From Lentisphaerota bacterium (GTDB taxonomy: Bacteria > Verrucomicrobiota > Kiritimatiellia > UBA8416 > JAIOPI01), in the NCBI GenBank assembly GCA_021413965.1, contig JAIOPI010000004.1, forward strand, positions 1 through 64,000: 64,000 bases of DNA. The letters run 5' to 3'. Below, piece by piece: positions 15,423-24,078 of this stretch; position 1 is the stretch's first letter, and each line of letters begins with the position of its first letter. Both the position numbers and the translations under genes were made by a program. The notes beneath the pieces were generated by a model that saw only the letters and a list, made by a program, of their open reading frames with translations, made no database searches and had not been told where the DNA came from.

Positions 15423-18400
15423 CTACGCCCCCGCCGCCCCTGCTCCCGCCTTGCCGCCATAAATCAGCTGGTAGGTCACCGGGATCACCACGAGCGTGAA
15501 GGCCGTGGAAACAAACAGGCCGAAAATGATCGACCATGCCAGCCCGCTGAAGATGGGGTCCAGCGTGATGGGCCAGGCACCCAACAGGGTCGTGCCGGCC
15601 GTCAGGAAGATCGGCCGGAAACGCACGGCCCCCGACTCCAGGATCGCATCACCCAGCGGGACGCCGCGCGCCACCGCGTGCTGGATGAAGTCGATCAGAA
15701 TAATGCCGTTGCGCACCACAATGCCGGCCAATGCGATCATCCCGATCATAGCGGTGGCCGTGAAAAAGACGGGGTTGGCGAACCCACCCACCGGCCGGTC
15801 CACGATCAGGTTCAGCAACCAGAATCCGGGCATGATGCCGATCATCGTCAGCGGGATGGACAGCATGATCACGCCCGGCAGCGCGTACGAACCGGTTTCA
15901 TACACAAGCAGCATATAGATGGCCAGCAGCGCCGCGGCAAAGGCTATGCCAAGGTCGCGGAACACATCGACCGTGATCTTCCATTCGCCCTCCCCGCGCC
16001 AGTTCACACGAATGCCGGGCGCCAGAGGCTTCTGCTTGAGAGCCTTGTCAATGGTGAACACCGCATAGGCCGGCCCCCGGCCCGCCATTTCGCTGAGCAC
16101 ATAGACGACGCGCTCCTGGTTCTTGTGATAGATGGTCTGGTCCACGCGCTCGTCCTCGAAGGCCCCGAGTTCCCCCAACTGAACCAGCTGTCCGAGCCGC
16201 CCCTTCACCGCGATGGTCTTGAGGTGTGCCTCATCGCTGCGCACCGCGCGCGGGACCCGGACCAGGATCGGCAACTCGTTCTGCTCGCCCACCGCATGCA
16301 CCGTGCCGGCCGCCCCGCCCTCCACGGCAATGCGTAGCGTCTGCACCACATCCTCGGTGGAGATTCCATGCTGCGCGGCCTTCGTCCGGTCCACCCGGAA
16401 GAAGCGCCTGGTCTGCGCCGCCTCCACCGTGTCATCCACATCCACCACTCCCTTTTCGGCCTGCATCAGTTCCCTGACCCGGGCGCCGGCGGCGATGAGT
16501 TCCGCGTAACTGTGGTGCGGCTGTCCCGTCACCTCGGCAACCAGCGTCGACAGGACGGGCGGGCCGGGCGGTGCTTCCACCAGCTTCAAGGTGGCCCCGT
16601 GGCGGGCCGCAATGGCCGCCAGGTCGGACCGCAGGCGCAGGCCGATGGCATGGCTATCCATCACCCGGTCGTCACGGTGCAGCAAATTGAGACGGACTTC
16701 GGCAAGGTTTGGGGCCTGGCGCAGATAATAGTGCCGCACCAGTCCATTGAAATCCATCGGCGAGGCGGTGCCAACGTAGGTTGTGAAGTCCGTCACTTCC
16801 GGTACGGTGCGCAGGAAGTCCTCCACGTCGCGCGCCGCGGCATCCGTCGCCTCAAGGGGCGTGCCTTCCGGCAAGTCAAGAACGAGCTGCAACTCGTTCT
16901 TGTTGTCAAAGGGCAGCATCTTCAAGGGCACCACCGTGAGGGCCATGATCACCGCCAGCACGAACAGCCCCGCCGTCACCACCAACGCCATGACGGCACG
17001 CCGCCGCGACTCGATGAACGGACGCATGACGCGGGCGTAGAGGCGATAGGTTCGCCCGCTGCGCACATCCGGCTCTCCGCCTGCATCGGCGAGAACGGAC
17101 GGCTTCAGCAGTTTGCTCGACACCCACGGCGTGATCGCGAACGACACAATCAGCGAGCTCAGCATGGCCAGCGGCACGTTCAGGGCCATGGGGCGCATGT
17201 AAGGCCCCATCATCCCGGTGATAAAGAACATCGGCAGAAAGGCGACAATCACCGAGAGCGTGGCCAGGATGACCGGCGGCATCACTTCCCCCATCGCCGT
17301 CAGGATCGCCTGGTGGCGGGGCTGTCGCTTGAGCCCGAGATGGCGGTAAATATTCTCCACCGCCACGATCGGGTCGTCCACCAGCAGGCCCAGCGCCAGG
17401 ATCAGGGCGAAGAGCGTCACGCGATTGATCGTGTAGCCCCCCAGGTAATTGACCAGCAGGGTTAGCGAATACGTAATGGGAACGGCCAGCGCGACGATCA
17501 GCCCCACGCGCCAGCTCATGACCAAGGCCACGAGCACGATCACGGTGATGACGGCCTCGCCCAGGCTCGTGACCAGGTTGTTGACCTTCTCGTTCGCCGT
17601 GGCCCCGTAATCACGCGTGAGTCGAACCTGCACCTCATCGGGAATGAGGGTGCCCTTGAGCGCCTCCAGTTGAGAGGCCACCTCGCGGGCCACCCAGACG
17701 GCGTTGCTCCCTTTCTTCTTGGCCACCGCGATGGTCACGGCCGGAAAGCTCTCGTGCGCCGCCGCGCCCGAGGACGCGCCGAACCCGATGCGCGTGTAGC
17801 TGGTCAGCTCCGCCGGTCCATCCGTGACCGTGGCAACATCCCTCAGGTACACCGGGCGGTTCTCGTGGATGCCCACGATCAGGTTCATGACGTCCTGCGC
17901 ATTGGTCAGAAAGGGCCCCGCCTCCACGCGAATCGTCCGGCTGCCGCTCGTCACCATGCCGCTGTCCAGGCGCGCGTTGGAAACCTTGAGTGCCCCGACC
18001 ACCTCCATGGGTGAGAGGTCGTAAGCCGCCAGCCTGGCCGGATCCACCGCCACGTTCAGGACCCGCTTCTCGCCGCCATGAATCGAAATGACCGCGCTGT
18101 CCGTGATATGCTGCAGCTTGCCCACGACCTCTTCCGCCACACGATAGAGCTGGTGCGTGTCATAGCGGTCGCTGTAGAGCGCCGCACTCACGATCGGCAC
18201 ATCGTCGATTTCAATGGGCTTGATCACCCAGCCGGCAATGCCCGGGGTCGCCCGGTCCACGTTCTGCTGGATCTTGTTGTAGAGCTTGATCAGGCTGTCT
18301 TCACGATCTTCACCGACGAAGAAGCGCACCGTGACGATCGCCATGCCTGGCCGGGACATCGAATAGACGTACTCGACGCCATCGATCTGATAGAGAAGCC

Positions 18401-18626
18401 GCTCCAGTCGAGCCGCCACGAGCTTCTCGACTTCTTCCGCACTCCCGCCCGGGAACGCCACCATCACGTCGGCCAGCGGCACGACGATCTGCGGCTCCTC
18501 TTCGCGCGGCGTCACCAGCAGCGCGACGACGCCCGCCGCCAGGCTGATCAGGATCAGCAGAATGGCCAGGTTGCCCTTCAGGAAGGCTTCGATAATCCCC
18601 GTAAGTCCGCTGCGTTCTGTGCTCAT
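15423..18626 (-). CDS. RND family efflux transporter, inner-membrane permease
   Basis: The product is 1067 residues, full length for an AcrB/CzcA-type RND pump. I chose the ATG at 18626, seven bases after the adaptor stop; the open frame extends further upstream only as an overlap with the adaptor gene. The protein starts with a transmembrane helix (about 18-36), then a porter domain, a block of transmembrane helices (about 335-560), a second porter domain and the final helices. The proton-relay pair L-V-D-D-P-I-V-A-V-E-N lies near residue 412. P-R-E-E-E-P-Q-I follows the first helix, a feature of the HAE1/hydrophobe-type subgroup. Substrate cannot be told from sequence. It is the last gene of an adaptor-pump set with an upstream TolC-type gene. 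Confidence 0.95.
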   Translation of the reverse strand: MSTERSGLTGIIEAFLKGNLAILLILISLAAGVVALLVTPREEEPQIVVPLADVMVAFPGGSAEEVEKLVAARLERLLYQIDGVEYVYSMSRPGMAIVTVRFFVGEDREDSLIKLYNKIQQNVDRATPGIAGWVIKPIEIDDVPIVSAALYSDRYDTHQLYRVAEEVVGKLQHITDSAVISIHGGEKRVLNVAVDPARLAAYDLSPMEVVGALKVSNARLDSGMVTSGSRTIRVEAGPFLTNAQDVMNLIVGIHENRPVYLRDVATVTDGPAELTSYTRIGFGASSGAAAHESFPAVTIAVAKKKGSNAVWVAREVASQLEALKGTLIPDEVQVRLTRDYGATANEKVNNLVTSLGEAVITVIVLVALVMSWRVGLIVALAVPITYSLTLLVNYLGGYTINRVTLFALILALGLLVDDPIVAVENIYRHLGLKRQPRHQAILTAMGEVMPPVILATLSVIVAFLPMFFITGMMGPYMRPMALNVPLAMLSSLIVSFAITPWVSSKLLKPSVLADAGGEPDVRSGRTYRLYARVMRPFIESRRRAVMALVVTAGLFVLAVIMALTVVPLKMLPFDNKNELQLVLDLPEGTPLEATDAAARDVEDFLRTVPEVTDFTTYVGTASPMDFNGLVRHYYLRQAPNLAEVRLNLLHRDDRVMDSHAIGLRLRSDLAAIAARHGATLKLVEAPPGPPVLSTLVAEVTGQPHHSYAELIAAGARVRELMQAEKGVVDVDDTVEAAQTRRFFRVDRTKAAQHGISTEDVVQTLRIAVEGGAAGTVHAVGEQNELPILVRVPRAVRSDEAHLKTIAVKGRLGQLVQLGELGAFEDERVDQTIYHKNQERVVYVLSEMAGRGPAYAVFTIDKALKQKPLAPGIRVNWRGEGEWKITVDVFRDLGIAFAAALLAIYMLLVYETGSYALPGVIMLSIPLTMIGIMPGFWLLNLIVDRPVGGFANPVFFTATAMIGMIALAGIVVRNGIILIDFIQHAVARGVPLGDAILESGAVRFRPIFLTAGTTLLGAWPITLDPIFSGLAWSIIFGLFVSTAFTLVVIPVTYQLIYGGKAGAGAAGA

Positions 18627-18633
18627 GTCTGAA

Positions 18634-19686
18634 TCACCGCGCCGTTGAGGTTTGCACCGGCTGGAGGAGAATCTCATCACCGGCAGCCAGGCCCGACACC
18701 ACTTCAATCCGGTCCTCGAGACGGGCGCCGGTCTGCACCGCGCGCCGAATCGCCCGCCCGTCGCGCACGACCTGCACCATCTCCAGTTGCCCCACGCGGT
18801 AGATGGCCGAACCGGGCACGAGAATCGCGTCGCGCGGCTCATCCGGTACCCAGAGCCGCCCGAAGGTGCCCGGCAGGATGCGGGCCGCACCGGACTCGAT
18901 GCGCACCTTCACCAGCTGCGTCCGGCTCGCGGGATCGATCTCGCTCACGATCTGGGCGACCCGCCCCGTGAAACTGCCGCCGGGCCGGTCAAGCTCCACC
19001 GTCACGCTCTGGTCCAGCGCCAGCTTTTCAACGAGGCGCACCGGGACCGGCGCCTCCAGCCGCATCCGGTCGGGATCGTAGACCGACAGCAACACCTGCC
19101 CCGGGTTGGCGAGGTCGCCCACCTCAACGCGCCGGTCGGTCACAATGCCGTCTATCGGGGCCGTAATGACCGCATAGGTGCGCATCACCCGCGCCCGCTC
19201 GGCATGCGCCTGGGCCGAATGGAACGCTGCTTCCGCGGCCGTCAGCGCCTGGTCCGTGGCCGCCTGCTTGTCGAACAGCTGCTGGGCGCGCTTGTACTCC
19301 GACTCCGCCTGCTGCAGCTGCGCCTCGGCCGCCAGCACCTGCTCCTGAATCTCGCGGTCATCCAGGGTCAGGAGCACGTCGCCCTGCTTCACATGCTGCC
19401 CCGCCGACACCGACACGTTCTTCACGTAGGCGCCCAGCCGCGCGCCAAGATGAACCATCTCGGATGAGGCGACCGTGCCCACCACATCAAGCCGCGGCGC
19501 GAAGGCCTCCACGGCCACACGGTACCGCGCCGCATCGGGCGCAACCGGCATGCCGACGTCGACCGCGACCGTTCCGGGAGGAACCTTCTCGCGCAGGACG
19601 CCCGCCGACCAGAGGATCAGCACCACCGTGACCCCCACCCCCACCAGTGGCCGCCAGGCCTTTTTCACCTTGTCCTTCACGTTCAT
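18634..19686 (-). CDS. RND efflux periplasmic adaptor (membrane fusion protein)
   Basis: The product is 350 residues. An N-terminal membrane anchor (about 13-31) is followed by a lipoyl/barrel-sandwich half motif (G-A-Y-V-K-N-V-S-V-S-A-G-Q-H-V-K-Q-G-D, around 85-104), an alpha-helical hairpin rich in Gln/Ala (about 110-165), the second lipoyl half (I-T-A-P-I-D-G-I-V, near 175), and beta-barrel and membrane-proximal domains. It bridges the inner-membrane pump to the outer-membrane channel. AGGAG precedes the ATG. Its stop lies seven bases before the pump start. Confidence 0.94.
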   Translation of the reverse strand: MNVKDKVKKAWRPLVGVGVTVVLILWSAGVLREKVPPGTVAVDVGMPVAPDAARYRVAVEAFAPRLDVVGTVASSEMVHLGARLGAYVKNVSVSAGQHVKQGDVLLTLDDREIQEQVLAAEAQLQQAESEYKRAQQLFDKQAATDQALTAAEAAFHSAQAHAERARVMRTYAVITAPIDGIVTDRRVEVGDLANPGQVLLSVYDPDRMRLEAPVPVRLVEKLALDQSVTVELDRPGGSFTGRVAQIVSEIDPASRTQLVKVRIESGAARILPGTFGRLWVPDEPRDAILVPGSAIYRVGQLEMVQVVRDGRAIRRAVQTGARLEDRIEVVSGLAAGDEILLQPVQTSTAR

Positions 19687-19794
19687 CGCTATCTCACTCC
19701 TGTTTGAGCCGTCCTGTTGAAGTCCGCCCCGGCCCTCGTTCAGCCGGGTGCCCTGCGATCGCCGGGGGCCGCGTCACGGTGCCCCCGGCCCCCA

Positions 19795-21141
19795 TCAGTC
19801 GTCGACCACCCACTTGCTGACCAGATCGCCGCGCGCCCGCGCCACGTTCGACAGCGCGATGCGGTAATCGTACTGGGCCGCCACGTCGCGTGTGCGCATG
19901 GCGCTGAGCCCCACTTCCGCCGTCAGCAGCTCCGTGATGTCCGCCGCGCCCTGCTCGTAGCGCTCCCGGGTCATGCGCTGGGCCTCCGCCGCGCTCACAA
20001 CGCCTTTTTGCGCCACGCCAATGCGTCCCCAGGCTTCCGAGGCCTGCAGGTACGCCGTGGTCAGATCGAGCTGCAACTGGTTCCGGGCCTCCTCCGCCAC
20101 GGACCGCGCCACACGCCACTGCGCTCCCGCCTGCCGGCTCGCCCCCTGCCGCTGAAAGCCCGTGAATATGTCCCAGTCCGCCACGACGCCCACCATGTAA
20201 CTGTTCTCAAATTCGGTCGACACGTCGCTATCCCAGTCCAGCGAACCGAACGCGCTGAAATTGGGCAGGTAATCGCGGCGCGTGCGCTGCCAGCTGCGTT
20301 GATAAGCCTCTGCCGCCAGGCGTGTGCCCTTGATCTCCGGGCGCTCACTCGCCGCGTCAAGGTCCGCCTCGGGCGGCGGGGGCGCGGCACCGGCCGGCCC
20401 CGCCAGCCTGTCGGCCGTGACCAGCTCCGCGCCGATCGCCGTATTGAGGGCCGCCACGGCCAGCAACACGCCATTGCTGGCGCGCATAAGGTCCTCGCGC
20501 GCCTCCGCCAGCTTGACCTCGAGGTTGAGGACGTCGGTGCGGACCACGGAGCCGGCTTTGAGCCGCTCATTCGCCACGCGCAGATTCTCCTCCAGGCTGT
20601 GCAGCGTATCGGCCTGGACTTGGGTCATCGCCTGCGCCTGCAACGCGCCGTAATACGCCCGCGTCACCTGGTGAATGAGCTCATTCTGCGCCGTGCGAAC
20701 CGCTTCGGCGGTCGCCGCTGCCGACAGGCCCGCCGCCTCGCTGTCGAGCGAACGCCGCCCGCCATCAAACAATCGGTAGCGCGCTTCCAGGCTCAGGCGC
20801 AGGTTCTCCGTGTCTTCCGGGTTGTTAAAGTCTCGGTCCATGCTGAAGGCGCGCTGGTTCAGCGCCATCATGAAGGCCTGCGGAGGATTATCCGTGCGGG
20901 CATAGGTGCCGGCGGTCTTCAGCATCGGGAAATAAGCAGCCCGCGCCTGCTGGATGGCAGCCTCAGACGCCTCCAACCGGTGAGCAGCCGCCGCCAGCCC
21001 GGGATTGGCATCCAGCGCCGACTGAATGCACGTATCTACCGTCACGACAGATACTTCCGCCGCCACAACAGCCCCACAAACCAGGACGGCGCCCAGCCCC
21101 CATCCGATGCCTATCAGCCGACTTCTGTTTTTCACACGCAT
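19795..21141 (-). CDS. TolC family outer-membrane efflux protein
   Basis: The product is 448 residues with an N-terminal signal peptide (hydrophobic to about residue 27, A-V-V-A-A-E cleavage region). The body shows the duplicated TolC pattern: long Ala/Gln/Glu-rich helices with A-R-A-A-Y-F-P and V-T-R-A-Y-Y-G repeats and an R-R-D-Y-L-P-N strand, then E-R-Y-E-Q-G-A-A-D-I-T-E-L-L in the second half. It forms the outer-membrane channel for the RND pump encoded downstream (gap to adaptor 108 bases). Confidence 0.92.
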   Translation of the reverse strand: MRVKNRSRLIGIGWGLGAVLVCGAVVAAEVSVVTVDTCIQSALDANPGLAAAAHRLEASEAAIQQARAAYFPMLKTAGTYARTDNPPQAFMMALNQRAFSMDRDFNNPEDTENLRLSLEARYRLFDGGRRSLDSEAAGLSAAATAEAVRTAQNELIHQVTRAYYGALQAQAMTQVQADTLHSLEENLRVANERLKAGSVVRTDVLNLEVKLAEAREDLMRASNGVLLAVAALNTAIGAELVTADRLAGPAGAAPPPPEADLDAASERPEIKGTRLAAEAYQRSWQRTRRDYLPNFSAFGSLDWDSDVSTEFENSYMVGVVADWDIFTGFQRQGASRQAGAQWRVARSVAEEARNQLQLDLTTAYLQASEAWGRIGVAQKGVVSAAEAQRMTRERYEQGAADITELLTAEVGLSAMRTRDVAAQYDYRIALSNVARARGDLVSKWVVDD

Positions 21142-21257
21142 GCCTCCATACGATGAGAGCCAAGGTTCCGGTAAAGGTTCCCGAGAATCTCATCTGTACC
21201 CGGGGATTCTTCGGACAAGCCCGACTTCAACCGTCCATTTCGCCGACGATCGTCCGT

Positions 21258-21349
21258 GGTGGCCCGCGACCTCCGGGCGCGGGCTCCGCGCCGCACGACC
21301 TCAACGCGCTCTGCCACCGAAAGGCCACGCCCGGAGGTCGCGGCCCACC
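21258..21349. repeat. Dispersed GC-rich palindromic repeat, family 1, copy 3 (full palindrome)
   Basis: The left arm starts GGTGGCCCGCGACCTCCGGG and the right arm ends CCCGGAGGTCGCGGCCCACC, so the arms (about 27 bases) are inverted copies around a centre of about 38 bases. A transcript could form a long stable hairpin. It lies between the sigma factor and the TolC-type gene, where it could attenuate or terminate read-through. Confidence 0.8.
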
Positions 21350-21370
21350 GTCCAACACCACCAGCCGCAC

Positions 21371-22240
21371 TCAGACCTTTTTGGCGGGCCGACCTGACGT
21401 CGCCAGCCGCTCATCGCGCAGCCTTGCCAGCAGCGCGCGCTTCACATCCGCCGGCAATCCGCCTGTTCCCAGACGCCGGCACAAATCGTGGCCCAGGTCC
21501 AAACTGGCGAAAACGGAGCGGCAGCGTTCGCACATCACATTCTGGCCGACACGAAAGGCGGCGCCGCGATCCAGCGCGTCCTGCTTGGCCTGCAGCAGAT
21601 CCAGGCACACCTGCCGAGCATAGGCCGGCGGCGGCCCGCGGCGAGCGGGCAGCTCGGCGACCAGGATCTTGCGAATGCGCAGGCGCGCGCGGTGCAGCCG
21701 CGTCTTCACCGTCTCGAGTTTGACGCCCAGAATGCCGGCCACGTCGTCCAGCGGCAGGTCGAGAATATCCTTCAGAATCAGCGGCACCCGGAATTCGGGC
21801 GGCAGATCGCTGATGGCGTGCTCGAGGTGCTCGCGCAACTCGCGCCGGGAGAGATGCCGCGCCGGATCGTCGCCGTGGCCCGCCATCGCCGCCAGACGCG
21901 TTTCCCCGAATGGCAGCAGTTCATCCAGCGACTCCATCTGCGAGGGCTGACCGGCGCGCTTGCGCCGCATCCGGCCGCACACACGCGCGGCAATCGTAAA
22001 CAGCCAGGTCTTGGGTGCGGCCTGCCCCTTGAACTGATGCCACTTGCGGTGCGCCTGCAGAAAGGTTTCCTGCACCAGATCCTGGGCATCCTCGTGCCGG
22101 CCGCAAAAGCGTAAGCCGAGACGGTACATCGGGCCGCCGTAAAGCTGAACCAGTTCTGGAATGGCCGCTTCCCGCGGATCACCTGCCCGTACCGACACCG
22201 ATGCTGCTGACGCTGTCATAGCACATGCAGTATGCGTCAT
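21371..22240 (-). CDS. Sigma-70 family (ECF-like) RNA polymerase sigma factor with zinc-finger-like C-terminal tail
   Basis: The product is 289 residues from the ATG at 22240, which has GGGGG upstream; an ATG at 22219 is also possible. Sigma region 2 is seen as D-A-Q-D-L-V-Q-E-T-F-L-Q-A-H with P-K-T-W-L-F-T-I-A, and region 4 as L-P-L-D-D-V-A-G-I-L-G-V-K-L-E-T-V-K-T-R-L. About 85 residues follow region 4, with V-C-L-D-L-L and M-C-E-R-C-R-S-V-F...H-D-L-C, resembling the H/C-x3-C-x2-C finger of anti-sigma proteins. Such a tail could sense redox or metal and control the factor in cis. It lies directly upstream of, and in line with, the RND efflux genes, so regulation of them is a fair inference. 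Confidence 0.85.
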   Translation of the reverse strand: MTHTACAMTASAASVSVRAGDPREAAIPELVQLYGGPMYRLGLRFCGRHEDAQDLVQETFLQAHRKWHQFKGQAAPKTWLFTIAARVCGRMRRKRAGQPSQMESLDELLPFGETRLAAMAGHGDDPARHLSRRELREHLEHAISDLPPEFRVPLILKDILDLPLDDVAGILGVKLETVKTRLHRARLRIRKILVAELPARRGPPPAYARQVCLDLLQAKQDALDRGAAFRVGQNVMCERCRSVFASLDLGHDLCRRLGTGGLPADVKRALLARLRDERLATSGRPAKKV

Positions 22241-22350
22241 GCCCCCGTTTCGCGCAAGCGAGGGAGGCGCCCCACGTCCCGGATGCCGTGAAGCCCCGCA
22301 TTCCCCTGTTTGCCTGCGTGGCGCAAATCTGGCATCGTGCGGTGCGCGGC

Positions 22351-24018
22351 ATGAAACGATCACCGTCCATTTTGCACCTCATCGTCCTCGCGCTCCTGCT
22401 CTGGGGCGGGGAGTACGTGTGGCGGGATTTCTGGGAACCCGACGAGGCCCGCTATGCCTACGTGGCGCGTGAGATGCGGGAAACCGGCCAGTGGGCCGTG
22501 CCCCACCGTCACGGCGTCTACTATGCGCATAAGCCGCCGCTGATGTTCTGGCTGATCAATGCCGGCGCCACCATCACGGGCGGCGAGATCACGCCCCTTG
22601 CCACGCGCCTGCCCAGCTTGTTCGGGGCCCTGCTGAGCCTGTCGGCCGTCGTGGGCATGGCCCGTTTGTGGTGCAGACGTCACCCGGATGCGGGCACCGA
22701 AGGCGCGCCCGAGTCCATCGCCACCGCCTGGCGCGCCGTGCTCATCCTCATGACCACCTACCTCTTCTGGAACAAGGGTGGCATGGGCCAGATCGATTCG
22801 CTGTTGTGCGGCCTTGAGATGGTTGCGGTCTACCAGCTCATCGCGTATGAAGACTCGCGGCGGGTTTGGCGCCCGCTGCTGGCCTACAGTGCCATGGGCA
22901 TGGCCATCCTGGCCAAGGGGCCGGTGGGCTTCGCCGTCCCATTCGGCATGTACATCGCCAGCATCTTTGCCGCGCGTGATCGTGCGCCGGACTCAGACAC
23001 GCCCCGCCAGCGCCGGTGTTACGCCCACATGGCCTGGGGGCCCCTGCTGGTTCTGCTGCTGCCCGCCGCCTGGCTGGCGTGGGTCTACACCCACAACCCG
23101 CCGCCCGGCTACCTGCAGGAACTGCTGTTCAAACAGAACATTGATCGCGCGGCCGGCGAACTCGGCCACGTCAAACCGTTCTACTTTTACCTCGTGCATT
23201 TCCCGCTCGAATTCCTGCCGTGGACGGCCTTGTGGTGCTTCATCCCTGCCGCCTACCGGTTCGCCGGCCCCGCCTCGGCCGGCAACCGCGTCGCCCTGCG
23301 CCGCCTGCTTGCCATGGCCGCTTTCGTCGTTGTCTTCTTCAGCCTCTCGCCCAGCAAGCGCGAGCTGTACATTCTGCCCGCCTACCCGCCCATGGCGCTC
23401 GCGGTCGCACTCAGCTGGCCGGCCGTGGCGCGCCACACGGGCAAAGCCCTGATCCGCTTCTGGTCCGGGCTGCTCGGGGTGGCCGGCCTCGTCGTCATCG
23501 GCGGCGCCATCGTGGACGCCGTGACCGGCGTGCTCCCACTGCATGGCGCGTCGCTGCTGGTGCCGGGCGCCCTGGCCGTCGCGGGCTCCGCCTGGCTGCA
23601 GGCGCGCTATCGCCGGGAGGGACGCTACACGGATGCGATCTTCCTGGGCTTCGTGGCGGCCATGCTGGCCCTGCAGATCAGCGTGGGCGCCATCGTGTAT
23701 CCTGCCGCCAACGCGATGAAGGCACCCTACACGGTGGCCACCGCCGCCGGACGATACCTCGCGCCCGACGACCCGATCCTTCTCTTCCGCATGAACGGGG
23801 AGATCATGGCCCTGTACGCCCGCCGCCCGGGGCGGGGCTACACCGACCCGCGCGAGCTCGAGCGCGCCATTCGCCGGCGCGGGCATGGGCTCGTCGTGAT
23901 GGAGCGACGCGCACGCGCCAACATCCCGCCCGCCCTCTCCGCGCACGCGGAAGAGCAGACCTTCCGCATGGGAAACAAGACGCTCGTGTGGATGCACGTC
24001 GACCTGCGCGGCCCCTGA
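22351..24018 (+). CDS. GT39/ArnT-like membrane glycosyltransferase
   Basis: The product is 555 residues, a polytopic membrane protein with about eleven or twelve hydrophobic segments. F-W-E-P-D-E-A-R-Y-A-Y (28-38) carries the acidic pair (Asp31/Glu32) in the first periplasmic loop that defines ArnT/PMT glycosyltransferases; H-K-P-P-L-M-F-W (59-66) and S-P-S-K-R-E-L-Y-I-L-P-A-Y-P further support the family. These enzymes transfer a sugar from a polyprenyl-phosphate donor to lipid or protein on the outer face of the membrane. A GT2 enzyme that could make such a donor lies 1.4 kb away. Start ATG at 22351 begins just before the first helix. Confidence 0.9.
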   Translation: MKRSPSILHLIVLALLLWGGEYVWRDFWEPDEARYAYVAREMRETGQWAVPHRHGVYYAHKPPLMFWLINAGATITGGEITPLATRLPSLFGALLSLSAVVGMARLWCRRHPDAGTEGAPESIATAWRAVLILMTTYLFWNKGGMGQIDSLLCGLEMVAVYQLIAYEDSRRVWRPLLAYSAMGMAILAKGPVGFAVPFGMYIASIFAARDRAPDSDTPRQRRCYAHMAWGPLLVLLLPAAWLAWVYTHNPPPGYLQELLFKQNIDRAAGELGHVKPFYFYLVHFPLEFLPWTALWCFIPAAYRFAGPASAGNRVALRRLLAMAAFVVVFFSLSPSKRELYILPAYPPMALAVALSWPAVARHTGKALIRFWSGLLGVAGLVVIGGAIVDAVTGVLPLHGASLLVPGALAVAGSAWLQARYRREGRYTDAIFLGFVAAMLALQISVGAIVYPAANAMKAPYTVATAAGRYLAPDDPILLFRMNGEIMALYARRPGRGYTDPRELERAIRRRGHGLVVMERRARANIPPALSAHAEEQTFRMGNKTLVWMHVDLRGP

Positions 24019-24078
24019 CCCACGCCACGCACCCGGCCGGTGCTGCACGTGACCGGCGCCAGCCGGCGAACCGTGCCT

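Noticed and set aside
13505..15499. 664-codon plus-strand open frame opposite the CoADR-rhodanese gene
   Set aside because: The antisense product lacks domains; the minus strand has flavoprotein and rhodanese motifs.
18627..18890. 88-codon upstream extension of the RND pump
   Set aside because: It overlaps the adaptor gene in another frame and is Arg/Cys/Trp-rich. The pump's first helix follows the ATG at 18626, as in the family.
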